A stretch of 64,000 nt of DNA from assembly GCA_000467715.1 (NCBI GenBank), contig AJFK01000980.1:55776-119775 (forward strand), in the 5' to 3' direction. Position numbers and translations under genes: made by a program. Numbering within the stretch: the first letter of the stretch is position 1; each line of letters starts with the position of its first letter. This DNA is from Hysterium pulicare CBS 123377 (lineage: Eukaryota; Ascomycota; Dothideomycetes; Hysteriales; Hysteriaceae). Shown here in pieces: positions 30,958-41,418 of the stretch. The notes beneath the pieces are model-generated. The model was not told the origin of the DNA. It saw nothing but the letters and a program-made list of their open reading frames with translations, and ran no database searches.

Positions 30958-32917
30958 ATGCCCGTCAACAAGTCCCTCTCCTGGGAAGCCGCCTCCGCTA
31001 AGAAAAGGCAGGAATGCGCGGCAGCGATTCCTGAAGCATGGAGGCTGACGCCCTCTTTTCTCGAGCAATTTTCCCTCGGTGCAACCTCAGGAACGAATGC
31101 TGTTGCTCTGGACCTTTCACGCAAGTCAAAAATCTTGACTGAAGCAGAGATTGCCTTGACCGAGAATTACACCGCAAAGGAGCTTTTGAGAGGACTGGCT
31201 AGCGGTGCCATAAGCTCGGAAGCTTTGACGGTCGCATTCTCTAAAAGAGCAGCCATCGCTCAGCAAGTGGTACAGTTCCCTTCGAACGTCCTTAATCTGT
31301 GCGCAGTGAATAACTGGTCTAGACGGCATGCCTTACGGAAACGTTCTTTGACAGAGCACTTGAGAGAGCTCGATTCCTGGACGAGCATTTGAAAGCACAT
31401 AAAAAACCTATCGGACCTCTCCATGGTTTACCCATAAGCATCAAGGTTCGTCGAAAGGACAACAGTTCATTAGTACTATTCCCGATTAACATATGGTTAT
31501 TTGGCAGGATAGTTTCAACTATGAAGGAATCCCAACCACGATTGGGTATATCTCATTCCTTCAACATGATCCGCCGACGCAAAATTCTGCGCTGGTGAAC
31601 ATACTCTTGGAGCTTGGCGCTGTGCTATATGTGAAAACCAACGTTCCACAGAGCTTGATGGTAGGTTACTACAAGCGCCATAGTGAGTCGATTTCTCAAG
31701 AAAAATGGTTAATTTTCGTCAGACATCTGATTCCCACAACAACGTCTTCGGTCGCACCTTGAACCCGCTGAATCTCAGCCTAACCGCTGGTGGGTCCAGT
31801 GGTGGTGAGTCAGCCCTGGTGGCATTTCGTGGCTCTATTCTAGGAGTCGGTACTGACCTCGGAGGTTCCATTCGAATGCCAGCATTCTGTTGTGGCATAT
31901 ACGGATTCAAACCTTCAGCAGGACGTATTCCATACGCTGGTCAGGTAACTTCAGCATTAGAAGGGTTCCACAACGTCCGTGCCTGTGCCGGTCCTCTATG
32001 CCAGAGTTTTGATGACATGGAACTGTTCATGGAATCTGTAATTGGTGCCAGACCTGATCGCTACGATGCAGACTGCGATCCTACGCCCTGGGTCCCGATC
32101 GGAGGTAAGTGTGCCAAAGACACTCTCACAATAGGTGTTCTGGCTGAGGATCCCGGATTTCCTCTTCATCCGCCGATGCGTCGTGCTTTAGAAGCAGCGG
32201 CAGCCAAACTGAAAGCCGCCGGTCACCAAATCGTTGAGATTCCACACGATCCAAAAAACAGCATCAGTATGGCCAACGATCTGATGTTCAGATACTATGG
32301 TTGTGACCCAACTTCTTCCCAGCTACAAACTATCCAAGACGGTGGTGAACCAATTGTTCCCTCGCTGGCACGGATGAATACGTTGGGATCGACAGATCCA
32401 AAGCAGAAGCCTTCGGTGCTCGACATGGGAGCAATGAATCGTCAAAGGAGCCAGATGATCGATGGTTGGCGTCAAGTCTGGGTTACGAATGGACTCGATG
32501 TCCTCCTAACGCCGCCAGCTCAGAATACAGCCCTCGAACACGACGAGTATAATTTCATACCTTATACGACTGTGTGGAACTTGATGGATGTAAGTTACAC
32601 GAGGATCATATCTTTTTTGGATTACGCTGAGAGATGTTAGTTCCCTGCCGTCGTGCTGCCATTTATGAAATCATCTTCGGAACTCGATCCAAACCCCTTC
32701 AAGGTAACGCCACCAGCCCGTGGACCAAAATGTGAGCCTAATCTTCCCTTGCGCAGTGCCATCGCGGCTGAAGAGTTGAACTACGAAGCTGACGATGACA
32801 GATAACCCCGCAGCAACTGATGGAGCGCCATCAGCCGTTCAAATTGTTGCGCGCCGTCAGCAGGATGAGAAGTGTCTTTACGCAGCTAGAATTATCGATA
32901 CGGTATTGAAAGGCTGA
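30958..32917 (+). CDS. amdS: Acetamidase-like amidase (amidase signature family)
   Basis: Six exons, 30958..31269, 31323..31445, 31508..31660, 31723..32589, 32641..32731 and 32814..32917; all joins keep frame and give 549 residues, about the length of Aspergillus AmdS. AmdS-type enzymes hydrolyse short amides to acid and ammonia. The triad is intact: Lys145 in PISIKDSF, cis-Ser near 221 in [14 protein letters not shown], nucleophile near Ser245 in GTDLGGSIRMPAFCCG. The C terminus reads DGAPSAVQIVARRQQDEKC and ends DTVLKG. The start MPVNKSLSWEA is the first ATG followed by coding-like sequence. If the last intron (82 bp) is retained, the frame stays open for 24 codons and then stops, removing the C-terminal 35 residues. 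The stop lies 39 bp from that of the converging Zn2Cys6 gene. Substrate range is inferred from the family. Confidence 0.9.
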
Positions 32918-32956
32918 TTGTTATAGTACTGCTTTGTTCCGCAAACATTCAATTTC

Positions 32957-34532
32957 TTAATGACTAGTACCATCGAGGTTCAATGTCTCCAATAAGCCAC
33001 CTACATGGATCAGTCTGTCCAAGCCAGTAACTTTCGTTACACCTGAATCCACCAATTGATCATCCAGTATGCTTTCAATGATATACATTGTTCTTCGAGA
33101 GTGACCAAATCGTGAGACCTCCCAGATTGCTGCGGTTGTGTTTTTGATCAACTTGACATCGTCTTGATTTTGTATAGCACAGGCCAACACCGTCAAAGGC
33201 CAGCAGAAGTAGGAACTGCATGTGATGTCAATCCTACATGTCTGCATTGTCAAGATAGCTTTTGCGACCAGGTTCGTGATTGTTGGATGAGAACGAGTAC
33301 TCTCTGGATGTAAGACTTTAGACACGAAGACTAATGCCGCTAGCGCCCAAAGAAGGGCTGCTCTGGATGAATGTAACTCGTCTTCGTCCCGCAGCGAGAT
33401 CGTCTTCAATTCTAAATCCCTCCGGAGGACCTCTAATTTCCTCATGTATCCGAGGGCTTCGAGCCGTTCGGACGGCAGCAATGGAGTTTTTCGGCTCAAC
33501 TTGGTGATGTCAAACACCAACTTGAACAAGCCCATAGCCTGTCCGAGAATTGGAGAGTTTGCGACATCGGAGGCTTGTGGATAAGGTCTTGAGTCCTCAT
33601 AACCATTGAGATCTGTCCAAGTCAAATAGCTTGTGATGCGATCCATGCGCTTCTCCAGGAGAGACATGGCTGCGAGGTGGAAAATGAAGGCTTCGGCAGC
33701 GATGCGATGGAACGGATTGTTTGGGTTGGGCAGGGCCTGCTTATCTTTCCGAATTTTGAACAGGCAAGCAAGACCCTCGAGGTGTATGATGGCATCACAT
33801 GATATATGGAATCTAAAAGTCTGGGAAGAAAAATTAGACTAATGTCATGGAACAAACCGAGTAACATGTTACCTCAAATAAACAGAGAAACACTGTAAGA
33901 GTGAAAAGCCACTCTTCTGTACCATCAACTTCTTCTTTCAGGATTCGAGTCCACAGAGCGTTCAGCGCGGAATTGTAGTAGCGTAAGGCGGGTGATTTTG
34001 AGCTCTCCTCGTCTTGCGCAATATGTAGAGCTGCGATTCCCAGATACACGTCCATAACGTGACGGTGTTCAAACCCGATGTCATAGATAGTGGCGTATCG
34101 TCTATACTTAGGACACGCGTAACGATTGACGGCGTGTTGCAAAACACAAGTCGCAAAGTGGTGGAACAGCATCTTCTCGCGATTTGTCTTTAGGAAGGGA
34201 TTGATACTAGCAATTTGATACGGAAGAGAGACAGCTTTCTCAGTAGTAGTATATGAGAACAAGTCCTCGTCCGAAAGGGGTGATTGTTGGGTGGCCATTG
34301 CGTCTGCAATCTTCTCGACTGCAGAAGAGGACAAAGAACGATGTTTTCGACTACCATGACGACGGTCCGTAAATATCCTTGGCCAGATACAAGCTCTTTT
34401 GAACCTAGAACAATCAGTACACTGAGGTTTGCGCTCGTCGCACTTTTTGCGCGAAGCACGACAAGTTAGACAGCCTGTCTTGGAGCGTAGATCTCGAGGA
34501 GCTGGTGATGATTGCATGCCCAAAATCATCAA
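32957..34532 (-). CDS. Zn2Cys6 fungal transcription factor
   Basis: Two exons, 33873..34532 and 32957..33820; 507 residues. The binuclear cluster CX2CX6CX6CX2CX6C is complete at residues 21-48 (GCLTCRASRKKCDERKPQC, then TDCSRFKRAC), close to the N terminus as usual. A fungal-specific regulatory region follows, with FLCLFEVTFRFHISCDAI spanning the intron, and several helical stretches (LHIAQDEESSKSPALRYYN, LLPSERLEALGYMRKLEVL). The start could be the first Met at 34532 or the one at 34517. It converges on the amidase with 39 bp between stop codons, which makes it the best candidate for a pathway-specific regulator of the amidase and MFS genes; this is inference from position. Confidence 0.9.
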
Positions 34533-35358
34533 TCAGAAACAGCAGAGATTGCTAGAACGTTGCACAATGGAGAAGTGGAAGCACCTTTTATGGAATGAGA
34601 TTATGAGCATTGCTTGATTCATCTACAAAGTGGGCGGAGGCTACTTATTATACTCGATATCCTCCAGATTAGTCAGCTATCAGCCAACTCGTGTCGTGGC
34701 TTAGTAGAACCCCACTTCATATCTATATATCGCCCCTGAAGAATGTTAGACTCATATGCTTATCTCTTCCTGGGCTTGAAGATGTCGGTCTAGCGGAATG
34801 GAAAGGCGACAGCTTTGTTCTTTTTGCACTTTTCAACCCTGTTTCCATCCATCGCCATCCTGGTGCGTTATCTCGTTGGGAACATCCTCTCCCGCCTTGG
34901 AGCGGTGATAGTATTTTCATTCATCTTCTCAACTGGGCTTGCTCTATTTACGAGCGCTTGTCCGGTTGAATACTTTGCTGTGACTGCAGCGTACGTAGAA
35001 GATTGCCATAAAGTCCGACTTGTGCTAATATCAATTTTTGCGGACTTACATCCGTACAGGTAGTATTTATGGGAAGCCCTAGCGTTGCTGCAAAATGACC
35101 CAAACGCGTCAATCAAGTCATCAAAAAAAGTCAAAGGAAAGTTAAAAGGGTCAAGGCATATAGCAGTTGGTATTCGCTGCAAGTCCCTCAAGCAACTACT
35201 AACTGCTTTCATTCTGAGATATCGACAATGAAAAGGACACTCCGGGCGCGCTTCATGTTCTAGCTATTGAGATGGTACACTCTCAGTTCTAGTTGGATTG
35301 ATTGATCTTGAAGTATCAACAGCGCGGTCTCGATCCTTTACCAGCATTTCCATTTGAT
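34533..35358. other. Spacer and promoter of Zn2Cys6 gene
   Basis: About 830 bp between the regulator start and the secreted-protein stop. AT-rich, with no supported gene; short frames only. Confidence 0.4.
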
Positions 35359-35985
35359 CTAATCAGAGTCTCCATTCCACCATGGGTAGCAATACCTCTC
35401 CATATGATTATTCGCCGGCGTACAATCCACATCATCAGGAGGCATTCTCCCCTGATGACACCAATACCTCTCAGAGCATACAATTTCCGGTTGGCAATAC
35501 TCTCCAACACAATCACTTCTATGGGTGCCATAGTATTGTCCCAACCCATACTGCCGCTCACAGACATAAGTCTCATTACCAAACTCCAGCGTCCCCGCGT
35601 ACGTTCCCGTCTTCCCAGTACGCGCTTTCTCGGTGATGTTCACCGTTGCCCAACCACGGATTGTTTTCGAGTACAAGAGCACCTTTGAGATGCGACCTTC
35701 CCATCTCTTAGCTGGCATGTTATCCAATCCTTCCATGACGGGCCATCCGGACTGCAACCTCTGAAGGCCATAGGTCGGCGGTTGTTGTACGTCGTAAAAT
35801 GCCACCGCAGTGAAGTTGTATGTGGGTTTCCCCGCCGGGAGGTTGTCGGAGCATCTCATAAGATAGAAATTGAAAGGCGAAGTGCCATTAGCACCGGTGC
35901 TGTTCGTGCCGTTCGTCTGCGCAGAAGCGAACGGGAGAAGCATGCGCATGAAGTTGAGAATGGCCAGGAGGTCGAGAAAAGTCAT
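35359..35985 (-). CDS. Small secreted cysteine-containing protein, unrecognised
   Basis: Single exon of 208 residues from the Met at 35985 (context ACCATGACT); an in-frame Met at 36015 would add 10. The N terminus (TFLDLLAILNFMRMLLPFASA) is a signal peptide with a likely cut after ASA, followed by an Asn/Thr/Gly run containing several N-glycosylation sites (NGTNSTGANGTS). Eight cysteines lie in the mature part, four of them clustered in DCVGEYCQPEIVCSERYWC. No domain is recognised. Small size, signal peptide and even Cys number fit a secreted fungal protein, possibly effector-like or cell-wall associated, but nothing in the sequence proves that. It lies in a gene-poor stretch. Confidence 0.75.
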   Translation of the reverse strand: MTFLDLLAILNFMRMLLPFASAQTNGTNSTGANGTSPFNFYLMRCSDNLPAGKPTYNFTAVAFYDVQQPPTYGLQRLQSGWPVMEGLDNMPAKRWEGRISKVLLYSKTIRGWATVNITEKARTGKTGTYAGTLEFGNETYVCERQYGLGQYYGTHRSDCVGEYCQPEIVCSERYWCHQGRMPPDDVDCTPANNHMERYCYPWWNGDSD

Positions 35986-37440
35986 GGTAAATGAAGGGAG
36001 CACTGTGAAAAGCATACGAAAAATATGAAGAGATAATTCTCAGTGCTGGTTGAGTCGCATGCAACTGCTAGCTCTTTATATCTTTTCAAAGTTCGATGCT
36101 CGTTATTGTGGTAGAATTGATCGAATCCTTCTATGCATGTAACCTAACCCTTTCAGGGATATCTCTATATTAATGTTACCCTACAAGTTCACACCCACAA
36201 CCCATACGCCATATCTATACCTACTACTTATTGAGTAATACGAAGGAAATCGTACAGCCTCATTAGCTCTATATTACCAAAGTACGCGTCCTATGAGCTA
36301 GAACATCTCCAAACGTCACATCGCAGTCTCAACGTCTTGCTGCTTCATCCTGTCAACCCCAATGAATGCAACCGATCTTTCTATGAGTTCCTAGTTACCC
36401 AGGCGGTTTTTACAGAGCTCGAAAACAGGCAGAATTGTGTGCATATGGCTTTAGGCTGGAGATAGACCTGATACAGCAGTTTTAATTAAGCTTATACGAA
36501 CAGAGTAGTTATAGCCTTGCCAGCTGAAGAGTGGAACGGCCACACGTAAGCCTTTGAGTAGGTACGTTTATCTATCTTAGCTAGCAGTGGTGTCGTTAGC
36601 ATTGAACTTTGTTCCGTTACACAAGGCCGCTGTACACGCAGCCAAAGGACGCCTGAGTTGTCAGAGGCTACTAGCTGTGGATTGGAGTTCTTCCATGGAA
36701 GTATCTTAACAACGACAAGAGTCTATTCTTCCTTGAAGTGTCTTATGCGTCTTACGGCTTTCCAATAATCACTCCAACTCTTCTTGCCAGGAGGTGTCTC
36801 GAAGTCCACCTCAGAAGTCCGCGCCTTTCCGCCTTATTTCCCACTACGTCTCGGTGACCTCACTGTTTGGAGAGTCTTAAAGAAGCATCTGGCGGGCGAC
36901 TTCTCGTCGACTTTAATTATGCCTCCATCGAACCGGTATGAAATGTTGTCTTTATCCTCTGTAGGGCGATGACAGGCTGCGCTGATAATAACACTGTGCA
37001 TGCGGATAAAGGCTGGATACCACTGTTAACGTTTTGAAAGGTAAAAGGATGCAAACAAGAACCATTACGGTGCCGAAACAGTTTGGGTTGAAGATATTAG
37101 TGATGTGGTCTGATTCAAGGGCGTATTTACTTATAGATAATCGTAACACTGCTGCTGTAACCGGTCCTAGGTACACTCCTCAACACGCTCTCACTATATC
37201 CAAAAGTGAATCCTCCCATATATCTTTCAGCTTATGTAGCAGTGGAGAAGATAGCATTAAGTTCGTACACAAGATCAGGAGTCTGTAGATCAGCTCCCTT
37301 CAAGGCCTTCCTACTTCGTGAATGGAACCAGGGAAAGAATGGTTACGGCGACCGAAATGATTGCAGAATTACCTAGATAGATATCCCCGGCGCTCTACCC
37401 TTCAACGGACCATACTGTCTTAACTTGATTGCTCGATGCC
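35986..37440. other. Long AT-rich gene-poor stretch
   Basis: About 1.45 kb upstream of the secreted-protein gene. I find no open frame with protein-like composition, no terminal repeats and no RNA gene. The first few hundred bases should include the secreted-protein promoter. Confidence 0.4.
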
Positions 37441-38550
37441 TCAGTCGGGAATTTCAGTTTCTACTGTTTCGAGCACAATCGAAGTCCTTCTCATACCAGC
37501 AATTTCATACGCCACTATGACCCGGCAGGCAATCGTCGATGCTAGAAAGCGTATTACGACTATGAGCGCATCGCCATTAGCTATAAACACCATGCCGGAG
37601 AAAATGATGGTCCCCATAATGTAGTAGACAACGGTAAAGAAGGCTAGGAACCAGGAAGAGAGCAGGTACCAGTAGGTCTCATTTTTGAGCGTGATCTTAG
37701 TTGTGCTGTGTTGCGTACATGGTGCAAATTCGTCTTCTGCCCAAGTCCGGAGGTGTCGCTTGAGCCCTGTTCTTTCTGCTTGAGCATTTTTCACGTGGAT
37801 GCCCATCCGGAGACATAGAATAGCCAAAAGATGAAGGACTCCGGGCAGGAAAGCCCACAGGATCGGTAAGTATTCTGTTTCCACTGACCAAGCCACGACA
37901 GCCTGGACACCCAGCTCGAGACAGTTTGTTATATTATTGAGCAGAGCAGCAAGCACTACCCCGATTTCTATAATTACAACAAGAGCCGGTCCAGTAGTTC
38001 CTGTGGTCAGAAATCGCGGAGCAACTACCTTCCTGTGGTTGAACGATAGCATCTTGGGGATGTCGGGGTACTCGAATGTTCGGAGAGGAGCCACGGCTGG
38101 TGAGCTAAGAGCGAGGAGAAAACCAAGCAGAGGACGTCTGAGTGAGATGAGGGATGTCTCGGCCAGATTTGAGCCGGCGACGGCCAATATCGTAGGCATG
38201 AGGCCCAGTAACACGCCGGCGCTAGCCATATTGGACTTGTAACTTTCTGGCAGTGCATTGAGGATACAGCTGGCCAGGGTACCGGTATAACCAAACTTCG
38301 CATGATAGCTGCTTGTTGCATTGAAGCCGAGAGGGGTGATATACAAATTTGGATCTTTCTTGTATAAGTAATTGGAGTAAGGAACGGAGCAGTTGAGACG
38401 TATGACGGCCTCGAGTTCGGGCGCAAACCAAGGATACCAATACTTGAACTTATTGGTAGAGGTTTGAGGGACTTGTAAGGCTCGCAAAGCTCGCACCGTG
38501 GGTAGCATCGAGAGAAGCAAGCACAGGGATAATGTTTGCTTTGAGACCAT
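37441..38550 (-). CDS. Unrecognised multipass membrane protein with signal peptide
   Basis: Single exon, 369 residues from the Met at 38550 (MVSKQTLSLCLLLSMLPTVRA, a good signal sequence); an upstream in-frame Met at 38625 is less likely because it would bury that signal. An extracellular segment with two cysteines and N-glycosylation sites (NATSS) precedes about seven hydrophobic segments: SAGVLLGLMPTILAVAG, RRPLLGFLLALSSPAVA, ALVVIIEIGVVLAALLNNI, LPILWAFLPGVLHLLAILCL, WYLLSSWFLAFFTVVYYIMG, TIIFSGMVFIANGDAL and IVVIRFLASTIACRVIVAY. An RTW AEDEF-type polar loop with Cys lies between the fourth and fifth. I recognise no family. The next gene upstream on this strand is ATG15. Confidence 0.75.
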   Translation of the reverse strand: MVSKQTLSLCLLLSMLPTVRALRALQVPQTSTNKFKYWYPWFAPELEAVIRLNCSVPYSNYLYKKDPNLYITPLGFNATSSYHAKFGYTGTLASCILNALPESYKSNMASAGVLLGLMPTILAVAGSNLAETSLISLRRPLLGFLLALSSPAVAPLRTFEYPDIPKMLSFNHRKVVAPRFLTTGTTGPALVVIIEIGVVLAALLNNITNCLELGVQAVVAWSVETEYLPILWAFLPGVLHLLAILCLRMGIHVKNAQAERTGLKRHLRTWAEDEFAPCTQHSTTKITLKNETYWYLLSSWFLAFFTVVYYIMGTIIFSGMVFIANGDALIVVIRFLASTIACRVIVAYEIAGMRRTSIVLETVETEIPD

Positions 38551-39064
38551 GGTGCTATATGGAATGTGAAGGTGAGTTATTCTGACCTCAAAAGAGGAAA
38601 AGCGGGCGAATACCTTATATCTCAAGCGCGCAGGCTCCAGGACTTACAGCGTCAGTTCGAGTTGGATTATACGCCAAGGGCTCAGCCATATTCTCAGCCT
38701 CGGAGACAGTTGTGCTTTCTTGATAGGCTTGGATTACGAAACGATTCAGTAGAAAACAAGAATGTTTTGTAACAACAACAATCACAGTGGTAATAGCTGG
38801 CAATCTTGAAATTTAGCTATAGTACCATTAATTCCAATATATATATATATATGGCTGGGCGTCCCTTGAGAAACAACCTACCCTCAATGTTTGATTTATA
38901 CACTTTCAAATGCTAATCAAATCCTGCAGCATCTCATCGTCATCCGTATTCCATACATCCTTCAACACGCCAAATCCAACTCCCTGGATATAATGCCAAC
39001 GTAAAATGAAAAATGCGATTTTGTGGTCTGATCATACTTATGCACCGCGATGCCCTAATAATCT
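38551..39064. other. Spacer with (AT)n run
   Basis: About 510 bp between tandem genes. It contains a (TA)n microsatellite at 38837..38852. No gene is supported. Confidence 0.4.
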
Positions 39065-40888
39065 TTAAATTTCCATTCTCTCAGTGATGGTTGCAGATGT
39101 TGACCTTGAAGTCTGCTTGGAGGGGTCATAACAGATAAGCCCAAACCAGCCTTTTGAAGAACAAGAGGCGGTAGTTGGCGCGGAAGACGTCGAGGAGGAT
39201 ACTGCTTTTGAAGTCTCTGTAGGCTCATTGCATCCACCGAACCAACCTGGGTGAGCGCAACTCGAAGTGGAAGTTGGGATGGATGAAGTAGTGGTGATAG
39301 TTGGAGCAGGAGCCGCCGTCTGGCTTGAGCTTGACGAAGTAGTGGTAGTCGTCTCATCCTTACAGCCGAACCAGCCTGGTGTCTTGCAAGTAGATGTTGA
39401 GGACGAGCTGGTCGAGGTAGTCGTAGGCTCACTTGTTGTTGTTTCGTCTAGACAACCCCACCATCCAGGAGTCTTGCAAGTCTGTGTCCGCGTCCTGGTT
39501 GATGTCGATGTCGCTGGTGCGCTAGTCCGAGTAGTAGTTGTTTCGTTTCCGTTACTTTCAAAGAATTCCCATGGGTAGCAGTCTGTGCAATTGATGTATT
39601 GCTCGCACGCAGCTGGTTCATCGTATTTTTCAATCACATCTTTGATGACGCTGACAATCTTGTGGGTTCCGATTCCAACACGCCAACCTAAGTCATCGAC
39701 AGTGTTGTATACACATTTGAAACCGGTATGGCAGACACTTTGCATGGCATATCCACCAAAGGTACACGACGAACTGGCTTTGTTGCACTGGCCCATGAAG
39801 ACTGGATCTGCAGTGTGGCCGAAATGAAAGCCACCGGTCATTCTCCTCCGTTGCTGTAGAGAACCGACTTGATGACCCGGAGGCACTGGCAATCCAAGAC
39901 GAGCAGCCGGCATAGCTTCTGGAACGGCTTCAAAAGTTACCACAGGCAGGCCATACGTTAAGCCGAGGAAGCTGCTAACAGCTCCGCCGAGGGAATGACC
40001 GGCTGCCCAGATATCTGCGTTCGGATACAAGGCGGTGACATTGTGGTAGAGATCTTGTGCGGCATAATAGTATCGGTTCTTATCTCGCAAAGCTTGGACA
40101 AGACAAGTCGAATTGCACGTATATGCGCTCGTCTGACAATCGCAGACCTGTCTCCACAGGTACTGTCCTCCTTGCCCGCAGCAACAGCTGAAGAACAAGT
40201 TGTCGTTTATCTTGTCCCTCGTCGTTGTCTCTGAGCCATCAAAAACAGCAGGCGAGGTTCCCTTCAGCCCAATGACGACGGTTGCGTTCGTCGTATCGGC
40301 GAATATATGGCCACGCAGGCCATCAGCCTCCCATCCAAAGTCTTCAGTATAGTTGAATCCTCCGCCAACGTCCTCCCAGTCTCCAGTATGCGGTTCTAAT
40401 ATGTAGGCATTGGATGCCATGCGGGCGAAACTCAGTACTGTTTCTTTGTCCGATACGTTTGGACCAGCTATCTCGTCGATAGTCCAATCTGAGGCAGGCA
40501 ATTCGATTGCTTTCCCGAAATAGCGCCCATATTCAAGGATGCCATTGATGTTGGAAGAACTCCGGTCAACGAGTCTCTGGATACTGAGAGGCTCTGACTT
40601 TGCGCGGAGCGGAGGAATACGCTCTCGATCGGACGGGTTGTCGTCATTCATGATCCAAAGAGGAGCGGTCGGGGCAACGTCGAGACGCCTGTGGAGTTCG
40701 GGGTATCGATAGGTCCCATGATGAAAGATATGGCGTAGAGAGAATTCCTTCGTCTGTACTGCGGTGTTTGGTGGTGTTGGTGGTGGAGGGAGAATAGGCA
40801 GCTCTGCTGCTGTTGTGATGGCGATGAACGACAGCAGCAGTCCGGCCGTCACTTTGCTGGCGGAAGCGCAGAATGGCCGTCGACGCAT
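39065..40888 (-). CDS. ATG15: Autophagy lipase Atg15
   Basis: Single exon, 607 residues. Atg15 is a vacuolar phospholipase that breaks down autophagic and multivesicular bodies. A short cytosolic N terminus precedes one membrane anchor ([18 protein letters not shown], about 13-30), then a lumenal class-3 lipase domain with GHSLGG at 297-302 (nucleophile Ser299), likely Asp361 (HTADPVF) and His409 (GTHKIVS), a CCCGQGG segment and many cysteines. After residue 450 the protein continues as a Ser/Thr-rich tail with four copies of a Cys-X-X-X-Gly-Trp-Phe/Trp-Gly-Cys-like motif starting at Cys471, 501, 544 and 576. The extension is absent from yeast Atg15. Divergent from the VPS9 gene. Confidence 0.94.
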   Translation of the reverse strand: MRRRPFCASASKVTAGLLLSFIAITTAAELPILPPPPTPPNTAVQTKEFSLRHIFHHGTYRYPELHRRLDVAPTAPLWIMNDDNPSDRERIPPLRAKSEPLSIQRLVDRSSSNINGILEYGRYFGKAIELPASDWTIDEIAGPNVSDKETVLSFARMASNAYILEPHTGDWEDVGGGFNYTEDFGWEADGLRGHIFADTTNATVVIGLKGTSPAVFDGSETTTRDKINDNLFFSCCCGQGGQYLWRQVCDCQTSAYTCNSTCLVQALRDKNRYYYAAQDLYHNVTALYPNADIWAAGHSLGGAVSSFLGLTYGLPVVTFEAVPEAMPAARLGLPVPPGHQVGSLQQRRRMTGGFHFGHTADPVFMGQCNKASSSCTFGGYAMQSVCHTGFKCVYNTVDDLGWRVGIGTHKIVSVIKDVIEKYDEPAACEQYINCTDCYPWEFFESNGNETTTTRTSAPATSTSTRTRTQTCKTPGWWGCLDETTTSEPTTTSTSSSSTSTCKTPGWFGCKDETTTTTSSSSSQTAAPAPTITTTSSIPTSTSSCAHPGWFGGCNEPTETSKAVSSSTSSAPTTASCSSKGWFGLICYDPSKQTSRSTSATITERMEI

Positions 40889-41418
40889 GGTGTAATATGT
40901 AATATGAGGTACAAAGGAAAGACGAGAAGGGTCGCAGAGGAGTGGAAGTGGTAGATAGAGGGCAGCAAAGGAGATGGCAGGTGATCAATGTTTGGAGTTG
41001 GCGATGATGCAGTCGTTGGTGGCGGGACTGCCGAGAAACGGCGGCTCTGGGGGACAATGGCGCCTAGTCCCGTGCGCCTCTACCCATGTAGGCCCTAAAT
41101 TCGCGGGCATGCGACAACAAGCAGGCATCAGCTTTATTTATCGTCCATGCCGCGTAGGTGGAATATAGCCAGTAAGAGATAGAGACCACCACCCAGTCTG
41201 GGTTTCTGAAACATTCACGCGATGAAATCTTCAATGTTGCGCCAGCTGTACTTTTCACGCCGATGACACTCTTAACTCTGCTTTCTCAGCCTCCGCATGA
41301 CGTTTGGGGCACGAGCTTCTTTACTGCAATATCGCTCTACTACCAGCAGCTCCACATGTCTATCTTGACACCTTGAGAACCATCCTCTCTCTTTCTCTTT
41401 CTCTCTACACCCAATATC
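40889..41418. promoter_or_regulatory. Divergent promoter region, ATG15 / VPS9-domain gene
   Basis: About 530 bp between divergent starts. A pyrimidine tract of CTCTCTTTCTCTTTCTCTCT type lies at 41388..41407, immediately upstream of the VPS9-gene ATG, as is common in fungal housekeeping promoters. Confidence 0.4.

Noticed and set aside
38551-38625. Upstream Met for the multipass membrane protein
   Set aside because: It would place 25 residues before a clear signal peptide.
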